Shown here piece after piece: positions 23,682 to 35,851 of a DNA stretch of 64,000 bases. The stretch's first letter is position 1. The number at the start of each line of letters is the position of its first letter. The notes under the pieces are model-generated. The model searched no databases and was not told the origin of the DNA. It worked only from the letters and a program-made list of their open reading frames with translations. A program made the translations under genes and the position numbers. Source of the DNA: Saccopteryx bilineata (taxonomy: Eukaryota; Chordata; Mammalia; Chiroptera; Emballonuridae); contig NC_089490.1 of the NCBI RefSeq assembly GCF_036850765.1, positions 292,560,982 through 292,624,981 on the forward strand. Reading direction: 5' to 3'.

Positions 23682-25719
23682 CTGAGGGTGGTCTTATTGA
23701 TAGCACTAATTAGAATTAATAAAGAGTAAAAAGTAAAAAAAAAAAAAAAAAAAAGTTAAAACACCCCCACAAAAAAAAACAGTAATAATTTATTATTTCC
23801 CCCTTTTTTTTCTCTCTTCTCTTTCCCTCCTCTCCCCTCCTCAGGGAAATATCGTGCCTATAATGGAGGGCCTGATTTGGGGTGAAGAGTTCAAGGGGCA
23901 AAAAAAAGGGAGTAGGGACCTACTAAATGCAAAAAAAAAAAAAAAAAAAAAAGGAAGAAAATCTTAGACAAGCATAAGATGATTTGCTTGTAAGTGATGG
24001 TCAACTAAGAGATATAATGAGAGGGATAAGAGGGAACCAGAAAAAAGGACCAAAAAAGAATAATAAAGAAGAAAAAATAAAAATAATAAGTAAAAATCTT
24101 TTGTATTAAGTGGAGCGAAGACTAAATACAATGGAGACCTTGGGTTGGGAGGACCCAAAATGCCACAAAAATAAACAAACAAGAAAAAAAATATAAAAAC
24201 AAAAGCAAAAAAGAGAAATAAAGCCAAAAAAAAGACTTGAGTCCCAAATTAACTAATTTGCTCGTGATTGAGGATTATATGGGAGGAAAGTAAAATGAGA
24301 AAAGAAAAAACGAATAGAAAGGAAAAAAATAAGAAAAAGAGAAAAACGAAGGAAGAAATAAAATAGGAAGAGAAAAAAACAAAATAAAGCAAGACAAAAA
24401 ATAAAAAAAACAAAAGAGGAGAGAGTGAGAGTTAAGTGTTTTGGAGTATAACCCTAAAGGAGGGTGAGGATGAAGAAGAAAAATAAAATGCAACACTTAT
24501 GGGTAGTGTAGTTCAAGAAAGCGGAAGCATAAGATGGGCAGAGAATAGAAGGACCTAGGTGGAGGAAATAAAAGTAATAAGATAGAAGAAACAAACAACA
24601 ACAACAAAAAAAAAAAATTAGTGGATCAAGTTGTAAAGTCTGTGGGTTTTTCTTGATTTTGAGAGGTTAATTTTTCCTTTTTCTTTTCTCTCCCTCTTCC
24701 TGGTCAGTGACTCTGTACCCCAGGCTCTGCCCCTGTGTCACTCTTAGGTAGGGATTTGCAGTTGATGGGATTCTATGGCAATGTCATATAATTGGCTTTA
24801 GTCTTGCTGGAGGTAAAGGCTTGTTGGCGTTTGCAGGGTCCAATGATGAGAGAGTTTGCTTTCCTGGATTCTCTCTCCTAGTCCCCCCTTTCTGAATTAG
24901 CAGCCTGGTGATCCAGCTATAAGGCTGCAACTGCTTCTGCCTGGGGAGTAAGAGGCTCAAAGAGCTGGGAAATCCCCACTCTATCCCCACTCAGTGCAAG
25001 GCTTTGGGAAAGGCTCTGAGAGTCAGGGCCTCCAGTGTAATCAGGCGGGGGTGGGAGTCAATTGTTGTCAAGGTGACTGTTCAGCGCCTATCATTTAGTT
25101 GGACCTCTCAACCCAGGCTTTCCACACTTTGTAGCCTGTTTTTGCAGGGAAGAAGAGGCACTAGTCTCTGCTTACGACTAGTGTAGTATAGACCTTATTA
25201 TCTGCCAAGTCCTTCTTGTTAGCGTTTATCCCTGAATATGGAGGCTCTATCAATCAGAAGTTGCCCCCGCCCCTTTAGCGAGAGGCACTAAAAAATATCA
25301 CGCCTCTTGTCTTGGATTGCTGAACTGAGAGAGATCTTATCAATTAGAACCGAGGGTGCGCAGATTTCATGGGTTAAGCTAATTTCAGTGATTGGGTCGC
25401 AGCTGTGCTTCCAAAGGTATTTTAGGCTGCCTGCGCGCGCCCTTCCCCCAACGCTTGATTGTTAGCTTGAATGGCTGGGTGAGGTGCCCCGCCCACGGAG
25501 AGAATCTCCCAAGCCTCTCCCGCTCGCCCCGCCGCTGGCGGCTGGACCGCACCAGGCGCAGGATAATGGAGCCCCCTGGGTGTGCGGGCCAGCAGGGCGC
25601 CCTGGGCGCGTGGAATGCCCAAGGCACGCGCGCGAATGGGGTGCTCCGGGCACCGGTGGCCGGCGACCCCCACTCGCTGTGTGCGGGCCGCTGGGAACGT
25701 CAGCGGTGCTCAACCGGAC

Positions 25720-25815
25720 CGGGCGCGTGCGGCTGCTCGCGGCGGCTCGCGGCGGCGGCTCGTGGCGGCCGCTCACGGCGGCTCGCGGCCGCAGCTCGCA
25801 GCGGCTCGCGGTTCC
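25720..25815. repeat. Short GC-rich tandem motif in L1 promoter
   Basis: Seven or so degenerate copies of a GGCGGCTCGC-like decamer in a row (minus strand GCGAGCCGCC). Every unit contains CpGs. Confidence 0.8.
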
Positions 25816-26037
25816 CAAGTATATGGGCTGACTCACCACAGGCGCACTTCCTTGAGGTTTGAAAGAACGTCCCTGTGGTAGATTCCTCCACACCCTCGTC
25901 TCTCAGATTCAAGTGATAACAGTACTTTCGCTTTCAGTTTGTGTGGAACTCCGGAATGCTCCGAGGATAAATTTTTCTGTTTCTAGTTGATAAATTTGTT
26001 GTGATTTAGGGGAGAGCTGTCGGACGCGCTGCTCACG

Positions 26038-26057
26038 GCGCCATTTCCGTGACGTCA
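26038..26057 (-). promoter_or_regulatory. CRE palindrome and YY1-like core at the L1 5' end
   Basis: TGACGTCA occupies 26050-26057, only three bases from the element's 5' boundary. ATGGCGC (complement of 26038-26044) lies about six bases further in. TGACGTCA is the CREB/ATF full site. ATGGC at the start of human L1 is a known YY1 site that positions transcription initiation. Use of these sites here is inferred. Confidence 0.6.
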
Positions 26058-26060
26058 CTC

Positions 26061-26077
26061 AGTAGCTATTTCTTTTT
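26061..26077. repeat. L1 target-site duplication, right copy
   Basis: Exact copy of 18251-18267. Confidence 0.95.
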
Positions 26078-27307
26078 ATGGATCATACCATGTGTTACTC
26101 AGTGCTGAAGGTAGTATAATTAAATATGCTAAATATATGTAAAATAGTACTTAAAAACAATGTAAGTTCTTTATATGATTATCATATTGTTTTATATATT
26201 TGCCATATGCACATTGTAAAACATAAATTTACTAACATTTTATTGACTTTCTTAAGTTTTTAAAAAATTTGTTGACTTTATTGGCGAACATTGGTTATTA
26301 AAATTAAATAGGTTTCAAGTGTACTGTTCTGTACATTTCTTAAGTTTTTATGTTTAGACTCTTTTTTAAAATATTGGCTTAGCTTACTTATAATGATTTT
26401 ATTTACTGATATGAATACACCTCTTTCTCTTTCAATAAGGATGCAAACCAGTTAACTGTATATTTTTCCCAATTTCACTTTGTTAATTTAGTTTTTTGTC
26501 CGAATATTTGGTTTCACTTATTTAGAAACTATACATTATTTTGATTGCTTCAGGAAATAGGTGCTATTTAATTGAACTTAATATCTATTATGTAAATATT
26601 TTGTGTAACATAAATATATCCCAGTGTTTATTTCTAGTTTGGTTAAATCAGTGAAATTCAAGTCACTCAACTAAGCAAAAGACTTTTTGATCCACCTTCA
26701 GTTTCACTCCATCTGCCCTCAATTAAGCAGGCAGTGTTCATGAAAGTCAACTCTACGACCTATAAAAGAGAATTTTTTATTCATACAATGAGATTTAAAG
26801 TTTCTCCAAACTCTTTAAGTATAAATCCCTATGAAGGAAAATTTTTGTTTGAATGATTCTAAAAAAGAAATGAGCTTTTTCATTAAACTGACAGAAAGTT
26901 TAATATTCATTTCTCAAATATAATTAATAAAGGCTAGTTTTACTTGTCTTGATCAATAATATGTGAACTCTTATATTTCATATTGAATGCCTACTTAAAA
27001 TGATAAAAGTTTTGTTACTTAGAGTGTAGTTAAGAAGAGTTTTAAAAGATGATACATTTCAAACACTAAAATTTTATTTCTATATGCCATAAAAGCATAA
27101 TGACTTGCAAAGTGACCTCTTTGGTACTTCTTTTGAATGAAATATTTTATATTTGGAGTTATTTGAGATACATTAGGAAATGAGCAGATTATGTTAGCAA
27201 GTTTATTTACTTTTATTTGGTTCTATCTGGTTTTCTCTGTTTTTATACGTATTTATATTTTTTTCCAGATTAGTTTATACAGGTAAGTTAACTCAATAAG
27301 TGCTTTT
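26078..27307. other. AT-rich sequence with an old L1 3'UTR scrap
   Basis: TTATTGGCGAACATTGG..AATAGGTTTCAAGTGTACTGTTC at about 26280-26335 reads like an inverted ancient L1 3' end. The remainder is unassigned. Confidence 0.5.
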
Positions 27308-27320
27308 ATAAAAAAATCAT

Positions 27321-28648
27321 TTAATGGTGTTGGGAAAATTGGACAGGTACATGCAAAATAATAAAACTAGACCACCAACTTATACCATTCACAAAAATAA
27401 ATTCAAAATGAATAAAATACTTAAATGTAAGTCACAAAACCATAAACATCTTGGAAGAAAACATAGACAGTATACTGTTCGATAGCTCTTCGATAGCAAT
27501 CTTTTTGCCGATTTATCTCTACAGTCCAGTAAAGTAAAGGACAAAATAAACAAATGGGACTATATCAAACTAAAAAGCTTTTGCACAGCAAATGACACAA
27601 TGAACAAAATAAAAAGACAAGCCACACAGTGGGAAAACATTTGCCGATATGCCTGATAAGAGGTTAATAACCAAAATTTATAAAGAACTTCTAAAACTCA
27701 ACACCAGGAAGGTAAGCAATCCAATTAAAAAATGGGCAAAGGGACCGAATAGATACTTCTCCAAAGAGGACATATGGATGGCCAATAGGCATATGAAAAA
27801 ATGTTCAACATCACTAATCATCAGAAAACTGCAAATTAAAACCACATTGAGATACCACCTCACATCTGTCAGAATGGCGCTCATCAACAAAACAACACAC
27901 AATAAGTGCTGGCGAGGGTGTGGAGAAAAAGGAACTCTCCTGTATTGCTGGATGGAATGCAGACTTCTGCAGCCACTGTGGAAAACAGTATGGTGTTTCC
28001 TCAAAAAATTAAAAATGAAACTGCCTTTTGACCAGCTATGCCACTTTTAGGAATATATCCTAAGAATACCAAATCACTGATTCATAAAAAGATATATACC
28101 CCCATATTTACTGCAGCACTGTTTACAATAGTCAAGATTTGGAAACAGTCCAAGTGTCCATCAGTGGACAAGTGGATTAAAAAGCAGTAGTACATACACA
28201 CAATGGAATACTATGCGGCTGTGAAAAAGAAGGAAATCTTACCTTTTGCGATGGCATGGATGAACTTGGAGATCATTATGCTAAGTAAAATAAGCCAGGC
28301 AGAGAAAGAAAAATATATAATCTCACTTATATGTGAAATCTAATGAACAAAGTAAACTAAGGAACAAAATAGAGGCAGAGGGTTGGGAGGGTCACAGGGA
28401 GCAAAAGGACAGCTGTAAGAGGGAAGGGGGATGAGGGGGATGTGATCAGGAAGGTGAAAAGATTAGTGAAACTATATATACATAACAAACAGATATAGAT
28501 AAGATGACAGGAAATTCCAGAGAGAAGGGGGGAGAGAGTTAAAAGGAGGGGGGAAAACAGGGTATAATGTGGGGCATGGGCTTGGGGTGAGGCTGTTATA
28601 TTGACTGGGACACTTAAATCCATGTTAACATAATTAAAATTAATAAAA
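27321..28648 (+). mobile_element. Older L1 3' fragment, 5'-truncated
   Basis: Flanked by a 13-bp duplication ATAAAAAAATCAT (27308-27320 and 28649-28661). It encodes the ORF2 C-terminal half with frameshifts. The clearest frame, 27649-28050, has [27 protein letters not shown] and [15 protein letters not shown], the C-terminal cysteine motif. Sequence and 3'UTR differ from the young copies (it lacks their GATTTATTAATGTC end), so it is an older or separate subfamily. G-rich purine stretches at 28375-28440 and 28520-28580 belong to its 3'UTR. Confidence 0.9.
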
Positions 28649-28661
28649 ATAAAAAAATCAT

Positions 28662-29668
28662 AGAACACTCTAGTCTGTGTTTTTGTAACAGATAATAGTG
28701 TAGAATGCAACACTAAATATATATAAATATAATTTTGACTTTACTCTGCTTATTATCATACTATGGAAAAGTATTTTTCTCAGATTAGGCTTTAGGAAAA
28801 AATTAAAATGTGGTAAATATATATACTATGTTTCCTAACCTTCCTAGATGATTCTAAATTATCTTAAGGCCTCTTATGATAAGTTGATAAGATCTATCGC
28901 TTTCTCACTTAACTGATATCCCAACTGCCTGAGGGCATTATATTTAATGTTCTTACTTTTTCAAAATTGAACTATTCCCACATCAGTGTTTCTAAAACAA
29001 GAGTAATCTGTTAATTCATTTTATAGGAAATTAATTCTCATTGGCCCCGCAATGGACTTAAATTATTTTCATTTCAATATTGAATATATGTAAATTTAAA
29101 ACTAAGTATAAACTATTATTCTAATAGTTTCTAAAAAGTAAAATTGGCATTTAACTAAAAGAAAATTGCAAACTCATATATCTATTTACAATTAATATTA
29201 ATTTCATGTGCAGAAAAAATTTTGAAAATTTCTAAAATTAATTATATCTCTTAATATTAATACAATATTAACTTAAACAGAAAAGTTATTGCATTTGGCA
29301 TATGTAAACAAATTATGTCAGACAACTGCATATTTCCAAAATTTTTAGCCATATTTATCATCATTTCTGAATTAAGACTGTTTTTCCATTGACTCAAGCC
29401 ATGTCTTGCTACTTAGCACAACTCAATTGTAAATAAAGACAAATATCTCCACACTGGTTGCACAATTATATCCAGAATTGAAAGGAACTTGTAGCATAGA
29501 TAACCTAGAATACTTACTTTGGTTTCAGATCACATTGAAATAAAAATAAAAGATGGAAAAATCCATAATTCAATCTGAAGTTCTGTCTTTTGACATCTAG
29601 TGGTCAATGTGCTTCGTTTAAGAAATACTGTCATATCCGATACACCTATGAAACTTCTGTGGGGATTT
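28662..29668. other. Unassigned AT-rich sequence
   Basis: No gene or element recognised. Confidence 0.5.
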
Positions 29669-29682
29669 GAGCTCTGCCATTT

Positions 29683-29726
29683 ATTATTTATTTATTTATT
29701 TTTATTTATTCATTTTAGAGAAGAGG

Positions 29727-29758
<32 letters not shown>

Positions 29759-29872
29759 AGGGAAGCATCAACTCCCCTATATGCCTTGACCAGACAAATT
29801 CAGGGTTTTGAACCAGCGACCTCAGCATTTCCAGGTTGACGTTTTATCCACTGCGCCACCACAGATCAGGCC
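29683..29872 (-). mobile_element. Bat tRNA-SINE, family C (short)
   Basis: Minus-strand head GGCCTGATCTGTGGTGGCGC with A-box-like GTGGATAAAACG and B-box-like GGTTCAAAACC. The short body holds GTCAAGGCATATAGGGGAG and GATGCTTCCC, with a CT/CA-rich tail at the left. A perfect 14-bp duplication GAGCTCTGCCATTT flanks it (29669-29682, 29873-29886). Confidence 0.92.
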
Positions 29873-29886
29873 GAGCTCTGCCATTT

Positions 29887-30901
29887 TTTAATTGTGTTAG
29901 GGTATGTAAGTTTTAAGTATTTTAAGCTTCTTGCCCTTCCTTTTCAAAATATAGAATATGTATATATATAATATTTCTAAGGAGAGAAATGTATTTACAT
30001 ACAAAAGACTAAAAAGACAGTGTAAACCTAAAAGGCCATAATCCTAGAGAAAATGGAACATACAGCATACACATACACACAGGATCATTTACTTTGGGAA
30101 TGTGTATATTGTCTTGGCAACAAAGCAAGCATTTGACAAATTTTAACCACTGTTATCGTCATTACCACATAAAAATTAAGAACTATTTCGCTGATAAGAT
30201 ATGTATTCCCCGAGCAACATTAACAGGCAAAGATTTGTCCCTTCCAATGATCATAATACCTCAACAGACTTAAAATATAAGAAATTTTTAAGAAGGGTAA
30301 TTGCAGAACTTCAAAAGATCCAATGAGGAGATATTTTATTTAGGGATGTATTTAGTGCTATTTATATCACACTGAAGCAAATGTGTTTATTCTACATAGA
30401 GCTAGTTCACTGGCTACCGTAAATATACACATTTGTGTGTGGCATTTTTTTTAATGATGTAATTTTTATACCAATGAATGTTCAAATTTTACTGTGACAG
30501 TAGAATGTTATAATAGAGTGAAACTTCTTTCATTATTTTTGGCATTTTGAACTGTACATTAATTAGCTATATGAACTTACAATTTTTCGTAAATCAAAAA
30601 GTGTTATGGCTTTATTTGCAGGACTATTATCTCCATTTCATTCTACATATCTGGTTTAAGATGCTCATGGTTTACGATACCATCAAATGTCTATATTACA
30701 AGTAAGGATGTTTAGTTTTACTGAAAATTACATTTTAATGTTTACATCTCAACATAATATCATTTACAGTAAACTGCTATAAAATATAAATATATATCCA
30801 GTTGAACATCTCTATAGAGATGAGATATAACTCAATTAAATAAATATAAGCTTATAACTTTTTAGGCTAACACTTATATAGATATATAAAGACAAAAAAA
30901 G
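29887..30901. other. Unassigned AT-rich sequence
   Basis: Nothing recognisable. Confidence 0.5.
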
Positions 30902-30912
30902 AAGTTTGGATG

Positions 30913-31235
30913 CCTGACCAGGCAGTGGCACAGTGGATAGAGCATCGGACGTGGAGAACCTAGTTTTGAGGCTCCGAGGTTGCCAGCTTGATTGAGCACA
31001 GGCTCATCTGGTTGGAGCAAGGCTCACCAACTTGAGCTCAAGGTTGCTGGCTTGAGCAAGGAGTCACCCAGTCTGCTATAACCCTCCAGTCAAGGCACAT
31101 ATGAGAAAGCAATCAATGAACAACTAAGGTGGCCGCAACAAAGAATTAATGCTCTCATCTCTCTCCCTTCCTGTCTGTCTGTCCCTATATGCCCTTCTCT
31201 CTATCTCTCTCTGTCTCTGTCACACACACAAAAAA
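30913..31235 (+). mobile_element. Bat tRNA-SINE, family A
   Basis: Head GCCTGACCAGGCAGTGGCAC, A box CAGTGGATAGAGC, degenerate B box, CATCTGGTT module, signature GAGAAAGCAATCAATGAAC, then a CT-rich tail and A run. An 11-bp duplication AAGTTTGGATG flanks it (30902-30912, 31236-31246). Confidence 0.92.
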
Positions 31236-31246
31236 AAGTTTGGATG

Positions 31247-33379
31247 TTAATCCTAGGCTTCAAGTTAACTTACTCTCATATTGAAGTTATCAAACACTTA
31301 AAAATATGAGATAGTCTAAGTAACTGTGGTCCAGATGGTGAAGACCAAGCTTCCTCCAGGAAAAAATAAAAAAAAAAATAAATATATATCATATATATCA
31401 TATATTAAATATATATTATATATATATATTTCTTAATCTGTCTTAACACATCAGAAGTTTTATAGGGCAATCAGGAACTTAATGACTATAATCCCAAAGA
31501 AAAGTGAAGACAAGAAATTTATCTTGTGTCTATTTTTTTCTTGACAAAATTACCAAATCTAGAAATGGAGGAGGATGTTAGGTTGCTGAAGGAGGGACGC
31601 ACAAAGCCTGGTCCTTTTATAAGAAGTTTACTTATGCATCTGCTGACAGATGGGTTGAGACCTGGTGTCAGCAGCAAGAGGATAAAAACCCGCATCCTGT
31701 GTAGGACTGAATTTGGGTGTATTTCTTGTCACAGGGGAAAACTGTTACCTGTGGTGGTTTAAACACCACGGAAGGGAGGGAGGATGGTGGTGACTAAGGA
31801 AAGAATGCTCAGGTAAGGGATGAGGGATGTCTGTCAGGGTACCCAGGGTTGGGCCAGAGTTAGATTATCAATCAGTATTGCTCAGGTGGAGACTCATGGG
31901 GACTGCCTTGGCCCATGGTCACCTAAATTTCAACATGGCTAGTTACGGATTTTCATAAAGGCATCCTGGACCAGAACCTAACAGGAGGGTTTCGTACAGC
32001 CAGGAGGACAAAACTAGAAGATCAGCACTGGTGGAAACAAAGGGACCCTGGGCAAATAAGTTTTAATTGGATTTGAAAGGCAGTATCTTAGATCTGCATT
32101 GAAACGGCACAGGAACTCAAATCATTTTATACTCTAGTTGCGTTAATATAAGTTGCGTCTAGCATTAGTGCTAGAAAAAAATACATTTTTCATTAAATAG
32201 ATAAAAATAGAGATTTTTAAATTATTACTATAATTAGTCTCATAAAATGATAAAAATTTAGTAAATAATAATTAATTTTAAAAGATTTGACCCAAAACCT
32301 GGAGAAAAATTAGATTATATACTGGGACTACAAATATACATGACTAATATATACAGGAAAATTTCAAAATACAGAAAATTTGAGCAGAGGATTAAGAAAA
32401 ACAATTAAATCACTTAATAGTATTTCAAAAATAAAAGAAAAACTCACTACTGATATTAAAATTTCAAATATTGGTTCAAACACACAGAACATACTTTGTG
32501 AATTAAAAATTTATTAAAAGAAAATAACTAAACTGAATCATAAAGAGACAGAAATTTGGAATTAAAGGAAAGAGCGTTTTTAAACACTGAAGTAGTCTGT
32601 ATTAATAAAAATTAGCAATATATTTCTGCAAGAAATATTTCACTGGTACATTTAAGATGTTTTCTAATGTAAATTTTCCATGGATGAAAGGATCAGAAAA
32701 ATCCCCTTTGAAACAGCCATGTGTTGTTTTGTACTTATTTACATTCTCTCTCCAGATTACTGTTTTATACACACATACACATACACACACCACTACAACT
32801 GTGCAAAATATACTCATTTTTTAGATACATAAGTTTGAGGAGGTTCATTGTTGCAGGTCCTCCTCTTATCTCACCATTTTAATGAGCAAGATGATTTCTA
32901 AATCCATTTCAAATACCATAGCATTCCTGGGTAATTATACAGCAAATGTAAAATGATGTTGATTTGATGTAATCATAAATTTAAAATCAGTTGTAATTAT
33001 GTACTACAGTAATCCTTTATGTTACTAAAAGATACATAAATCTTTATTAAATGTATAATAATTGAGACTCATGATATCTGTGCAGAATATTTAAGTTTAA
33101 TTTTTAAAAAAAGGAACTAAGAAAAAAATATCTCTTGATTCAGGAAATACCAGCTGTTACAAAGAAAAGCTTCACTCTGTGGCCTATTGTTTCTCTATTT
33201 GGCCATAGTAGAAAAAATGATTTATGTGTTTAAAATTTTTTTTGTTTATAATCCTTTATTCAAAACATTTTATGTCCATTACTTGTAGGCATGCGGTTAC
33301 CCATTTTACTTTTGAAAACATTAAAATGAACAGTGAATTTCTTTGCTGAAATATGAATTATAGGCCCATTTAATCTTTG
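31247..33379. other. Unassigned sequence with AT-dinucleotide patch
   Basis: 31365-31428 is a degenerate AT/ATAT patch. 31520-32080 has higher GC than its neighbours and may be an old LTR or decayed retrogene. It contains a 78-codon frame (31526-31762) with no recognisable domain. The rest is AT-rich. Confidence 0.45.
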
Positions 33380-33480
33380 TGTGCTCTTGAAAAAAAATCA
33401 CTTAATAAGTCTGGGCCTAAATTTCTTCATCTGTAGCAGCACAGAATTCCTTCCAGCTTTAAAATTTTATCACCATCACA
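33380..33480 (+). repeat. Probable MIR fragment
   Basis: CTCTTGAAAAAAAATCACTTAATAAGTCTGGGCCTAAATTTCTTCATCTGT parallels the MIR stretch CTTGGGCAAGTCACTTAACCTCTCTGGGCCTCAGTTTCCTCATCTGT. Confidence 0.65.
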
Positions 33481-35499
33481 CCAATCATATGCTACTTTTT
33501 GCTTTATCAGCAAATTGCTTGGTATTGTCTTTTATATTCACTTATAATTCAGATGTTTGCTGTGATGAAATTGAACATTTAATGCTTCAACTCAACTTTG
33601 AAAGATATAAATTATAAAAGGAAGTGAGCCACTTAATAAGAAAAATAAAGAAGTAAAACAAATTATCCTTTTGATGACTATTTATTTGTATCACCTATAA
33701 TTAGTTACATGAGTGATAGTGTAATATGCACATAGTGCATTAAATCTGTGTAAACTAAGTTTACCAAAATCAGAATTTCATTTTGTAATCTGACGACTGC
33801 TACTGTGCTGAGCAGAAGATGTTGCTTGGAGACGAATTACAGCACTTGAAGCTTGATATTGTCTGAAATGAAAGAACATTATATACCACGCTTATTATTG
33901 CAGTGATAGCTTCCTGCTTTCTGAATCAAATTAGGATTATAGCTAAAACTGAAACTAATAAAAGAGAAACCTTTATGTTTCCATAAAATAACTACTAATG
34001 TATATCCAATAGTAATAAAAATGAAAAAAAAATCCTGCTAAAATTTGTTCAATATAAGCTATCAATCAATAAAAATTCAATAATGCCTGAAAGTTCCTAC
34101 CTCTGAGAATGTGAAGGAAAAAGAAAAACTAGAAATCACTTGGTTGTCAACCACTGTGACTGCGGATATCAATTTTTGAGTCATACTACTTTTTTAATCA
34201 CTGTAGCCTACAAAATTTTGGATTAGTTTTGAAATTGAGAGCAACATTTATTTTGATCTGATCCCAAGTTGAAACATTCATTTCTATTTTAATAAGCTGG
34301 AGAATATTTAACAAGGTTTATTATTTATTAATTATTCTGATAATAACACAGTTTTAGATGAAATTTAAGACTGAGAGGGAAGGGGAAAAATAAACAACAG
34401 GAATGATGAGAATGTTATATCCATTTTAGGAGCATTGTAACTATATGGGACTTTCCAATTTTTGATTCCTGTTTTTGTTTTGAATATGATTATATGTGTC
34501 CCTTTGAAAGGTTGCCACACATCTGTTTTCTCTGCCTACTTTCTTTTATACCAGTTTAATAGAGGTCAGGAATGTTTCCTAAGACATTTACACCACAATG
34601 GTGATGGCATCTCCAGAAATAAAAAAAAAAGAGAAGAGGTGAAGAATTTGAAATATAAAACTATGTATGAAAGAACAGATTACTAGCACTTAACTAAAAC
34701 AATTCAAACCATGTGCATGTATATTAATTGAAAAATCTGTGTGTTATGAAGAAATTTTGAGGGTGGGTTGGTTTATTTTCTTTCTTTCATAAACCACTCT
34801 CACAATTAATATTTTCTGTGGTTAAAGTGGAAAGACAATTTAAAGACACTGTTGATAGAGGTGCTAACTATTCCTACATTGGCCATTATATTACAATCTA
34901 CAAATCTATGAAACAACATGTTGTATATCTTAAAAAATATGGAGACATTTTTGAAGCATTCTTTCTGATTTTAATATTTTCTTCAATATTTATCATGTAT
35001 CTCTCCAATAATTAATTGAAAAGCAATTTTTGAGGCTATTTGTCTTTATTCATCCTTTTTAAATACTTAAAAAGGAATACATTTATTTTTAATATACTTT
35101 ATTAATTTACATATGCTGCTAATATAGTTAATTAAATTAAGTTGAATTAAATAAAATAAATACAACTAGAAAAATACATGGATGCCTTACACTATTGACT
35201 CTTGATGGGTATGCAGTGGGTGGGTGAGTGGCTTAATTTTACCATACTATATTCCTTAATGTGCAAAAATTATTTAATTCAATAAGTCAGTCACATGAGG
35301 GTTTATTAATAAAGCTTCTGGTCTCTTAAGCTTCCAAAACTTCAAGTGAGTTTCAAAACATATTGCCGAATGTTAACATGGCATTTAATCTTATAATACA
35401 GAGAATATACGAAGCATCCACATGAGGGAACCTCACTTGTATTTATGGTGTTAAAAAGTCAAATGTTCAATCATCATTTAACCTTAGAATGGTCTTATT
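33481..35499. other. Unassigned AT-rich sequence
   Basis: Short chance frames only, including 34462-34686 and 34818-35015. Confidence 0.5.
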
Positions 35500-35513
35500 A
35501 AGAATTGTTTTGA

Positions 35514-35837
35514 TGCCTGACCAGGTGGTGGCATACTGGATAGAGCATAGGATAGAAGTGGAGGAACCAGGTTCGAAATCCTGAGGTCTCCAGCTTGGGC
35601 GCAGGCTCATCTGGTTTGAGTAAAGCTGCACCAGCTTGAGCCCAAGGTTGCTGGCTTGAGCAACAGGTCACTTGGTCACTTGGGCTATACTGCCCCCTCC
35701 CATCAAGGCACATATGAGAAAGCAATCAATGAACAACTAAGGTCTCGCAATGAAGAATTGATGCTTCTCATCTCTCTCTCTTCTGTTTGCCTGTCCCTAT
35801 CTGTTCCTCTCTCTGTCTCTGTCACAAAAAAAATAAA
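35514..35837 (+). mobile_element. Bat tRNA-SINE, family A
   Basis: Begins TGCCTGACCAGGTGGTGGCA, with B box GGTTCGAAATCC, the GAGAAAGCAATCAATGAAC signature and a CT-rich tail. A 14-bp duplication AAGAATTGTTTTGA flanks it (35500-35513, 35838-35851). Confidence 0.92.
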
Positions 35838-35851
35838 AAGAATTGTTTTGA

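Larger units (their letters stand above)
18268..26060 (-). mobile_element. Full-length young L1 retrotransposon
   Basis: A 7.8-kb element with all L1 parts in order on the minus strand: GC-rich 5'UTR (23682-26060), ORF1 (22686-23681), a 325-bp spacer, ORF2 (18538-22360), a 3'UTR with a C-rich tract on the plus strand (18420-18495), AATAAA (complement of 18283-18288) and a poly(A) tail. Exact 17-bp target duplications flank it. ORF1 is intact; ORF2 carries two small frameshifts, so this copy is probably not autonomous. Its 3' part is nearly identical to the copy at 53793-55350, which implies recent activity of the subfamily. The 5'UTR is longer than the roughly 0.9 kb of human L1. Confidence 0.97.
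23682..26060 (-). promoter_or_regulatory. L1 5'UTR and internal promoter
   Basis: 2.4 kb in two zones. The promoter-proximal zone, about 25390-26060, is GC- and CpG-rich and holds the transcription start end. The ORF1-proximal zone, about 23700-24640, is purine/A-rich on the plus strand (pyrimidine-rich in the L1 sense), with A runs of about 20 near 23737 and 23931. GC boxes are present, for example CCCCGCCC near 25487-25494. The first bases of the element carry a CRE palindrome and a YY1-like core. Several GC-rich frames on both strands look like CpG composition artefacts. Confidence 0.85.

Noticed and set aside
19828..23685. Plus-strand frames of 60-121 codons inside the full-length L1
   Set aside because: Antisense shadows of ORF1 and ORF2; hydrophobic only because the sense strand is A-rich.
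25392..25912. Several overlapping GC-rich frames of 60-156 codons on both strands
   Set aside because: They fall in the CpG-rich L1 5'UTR, where stops are rare by composition. Kept only as a finding.
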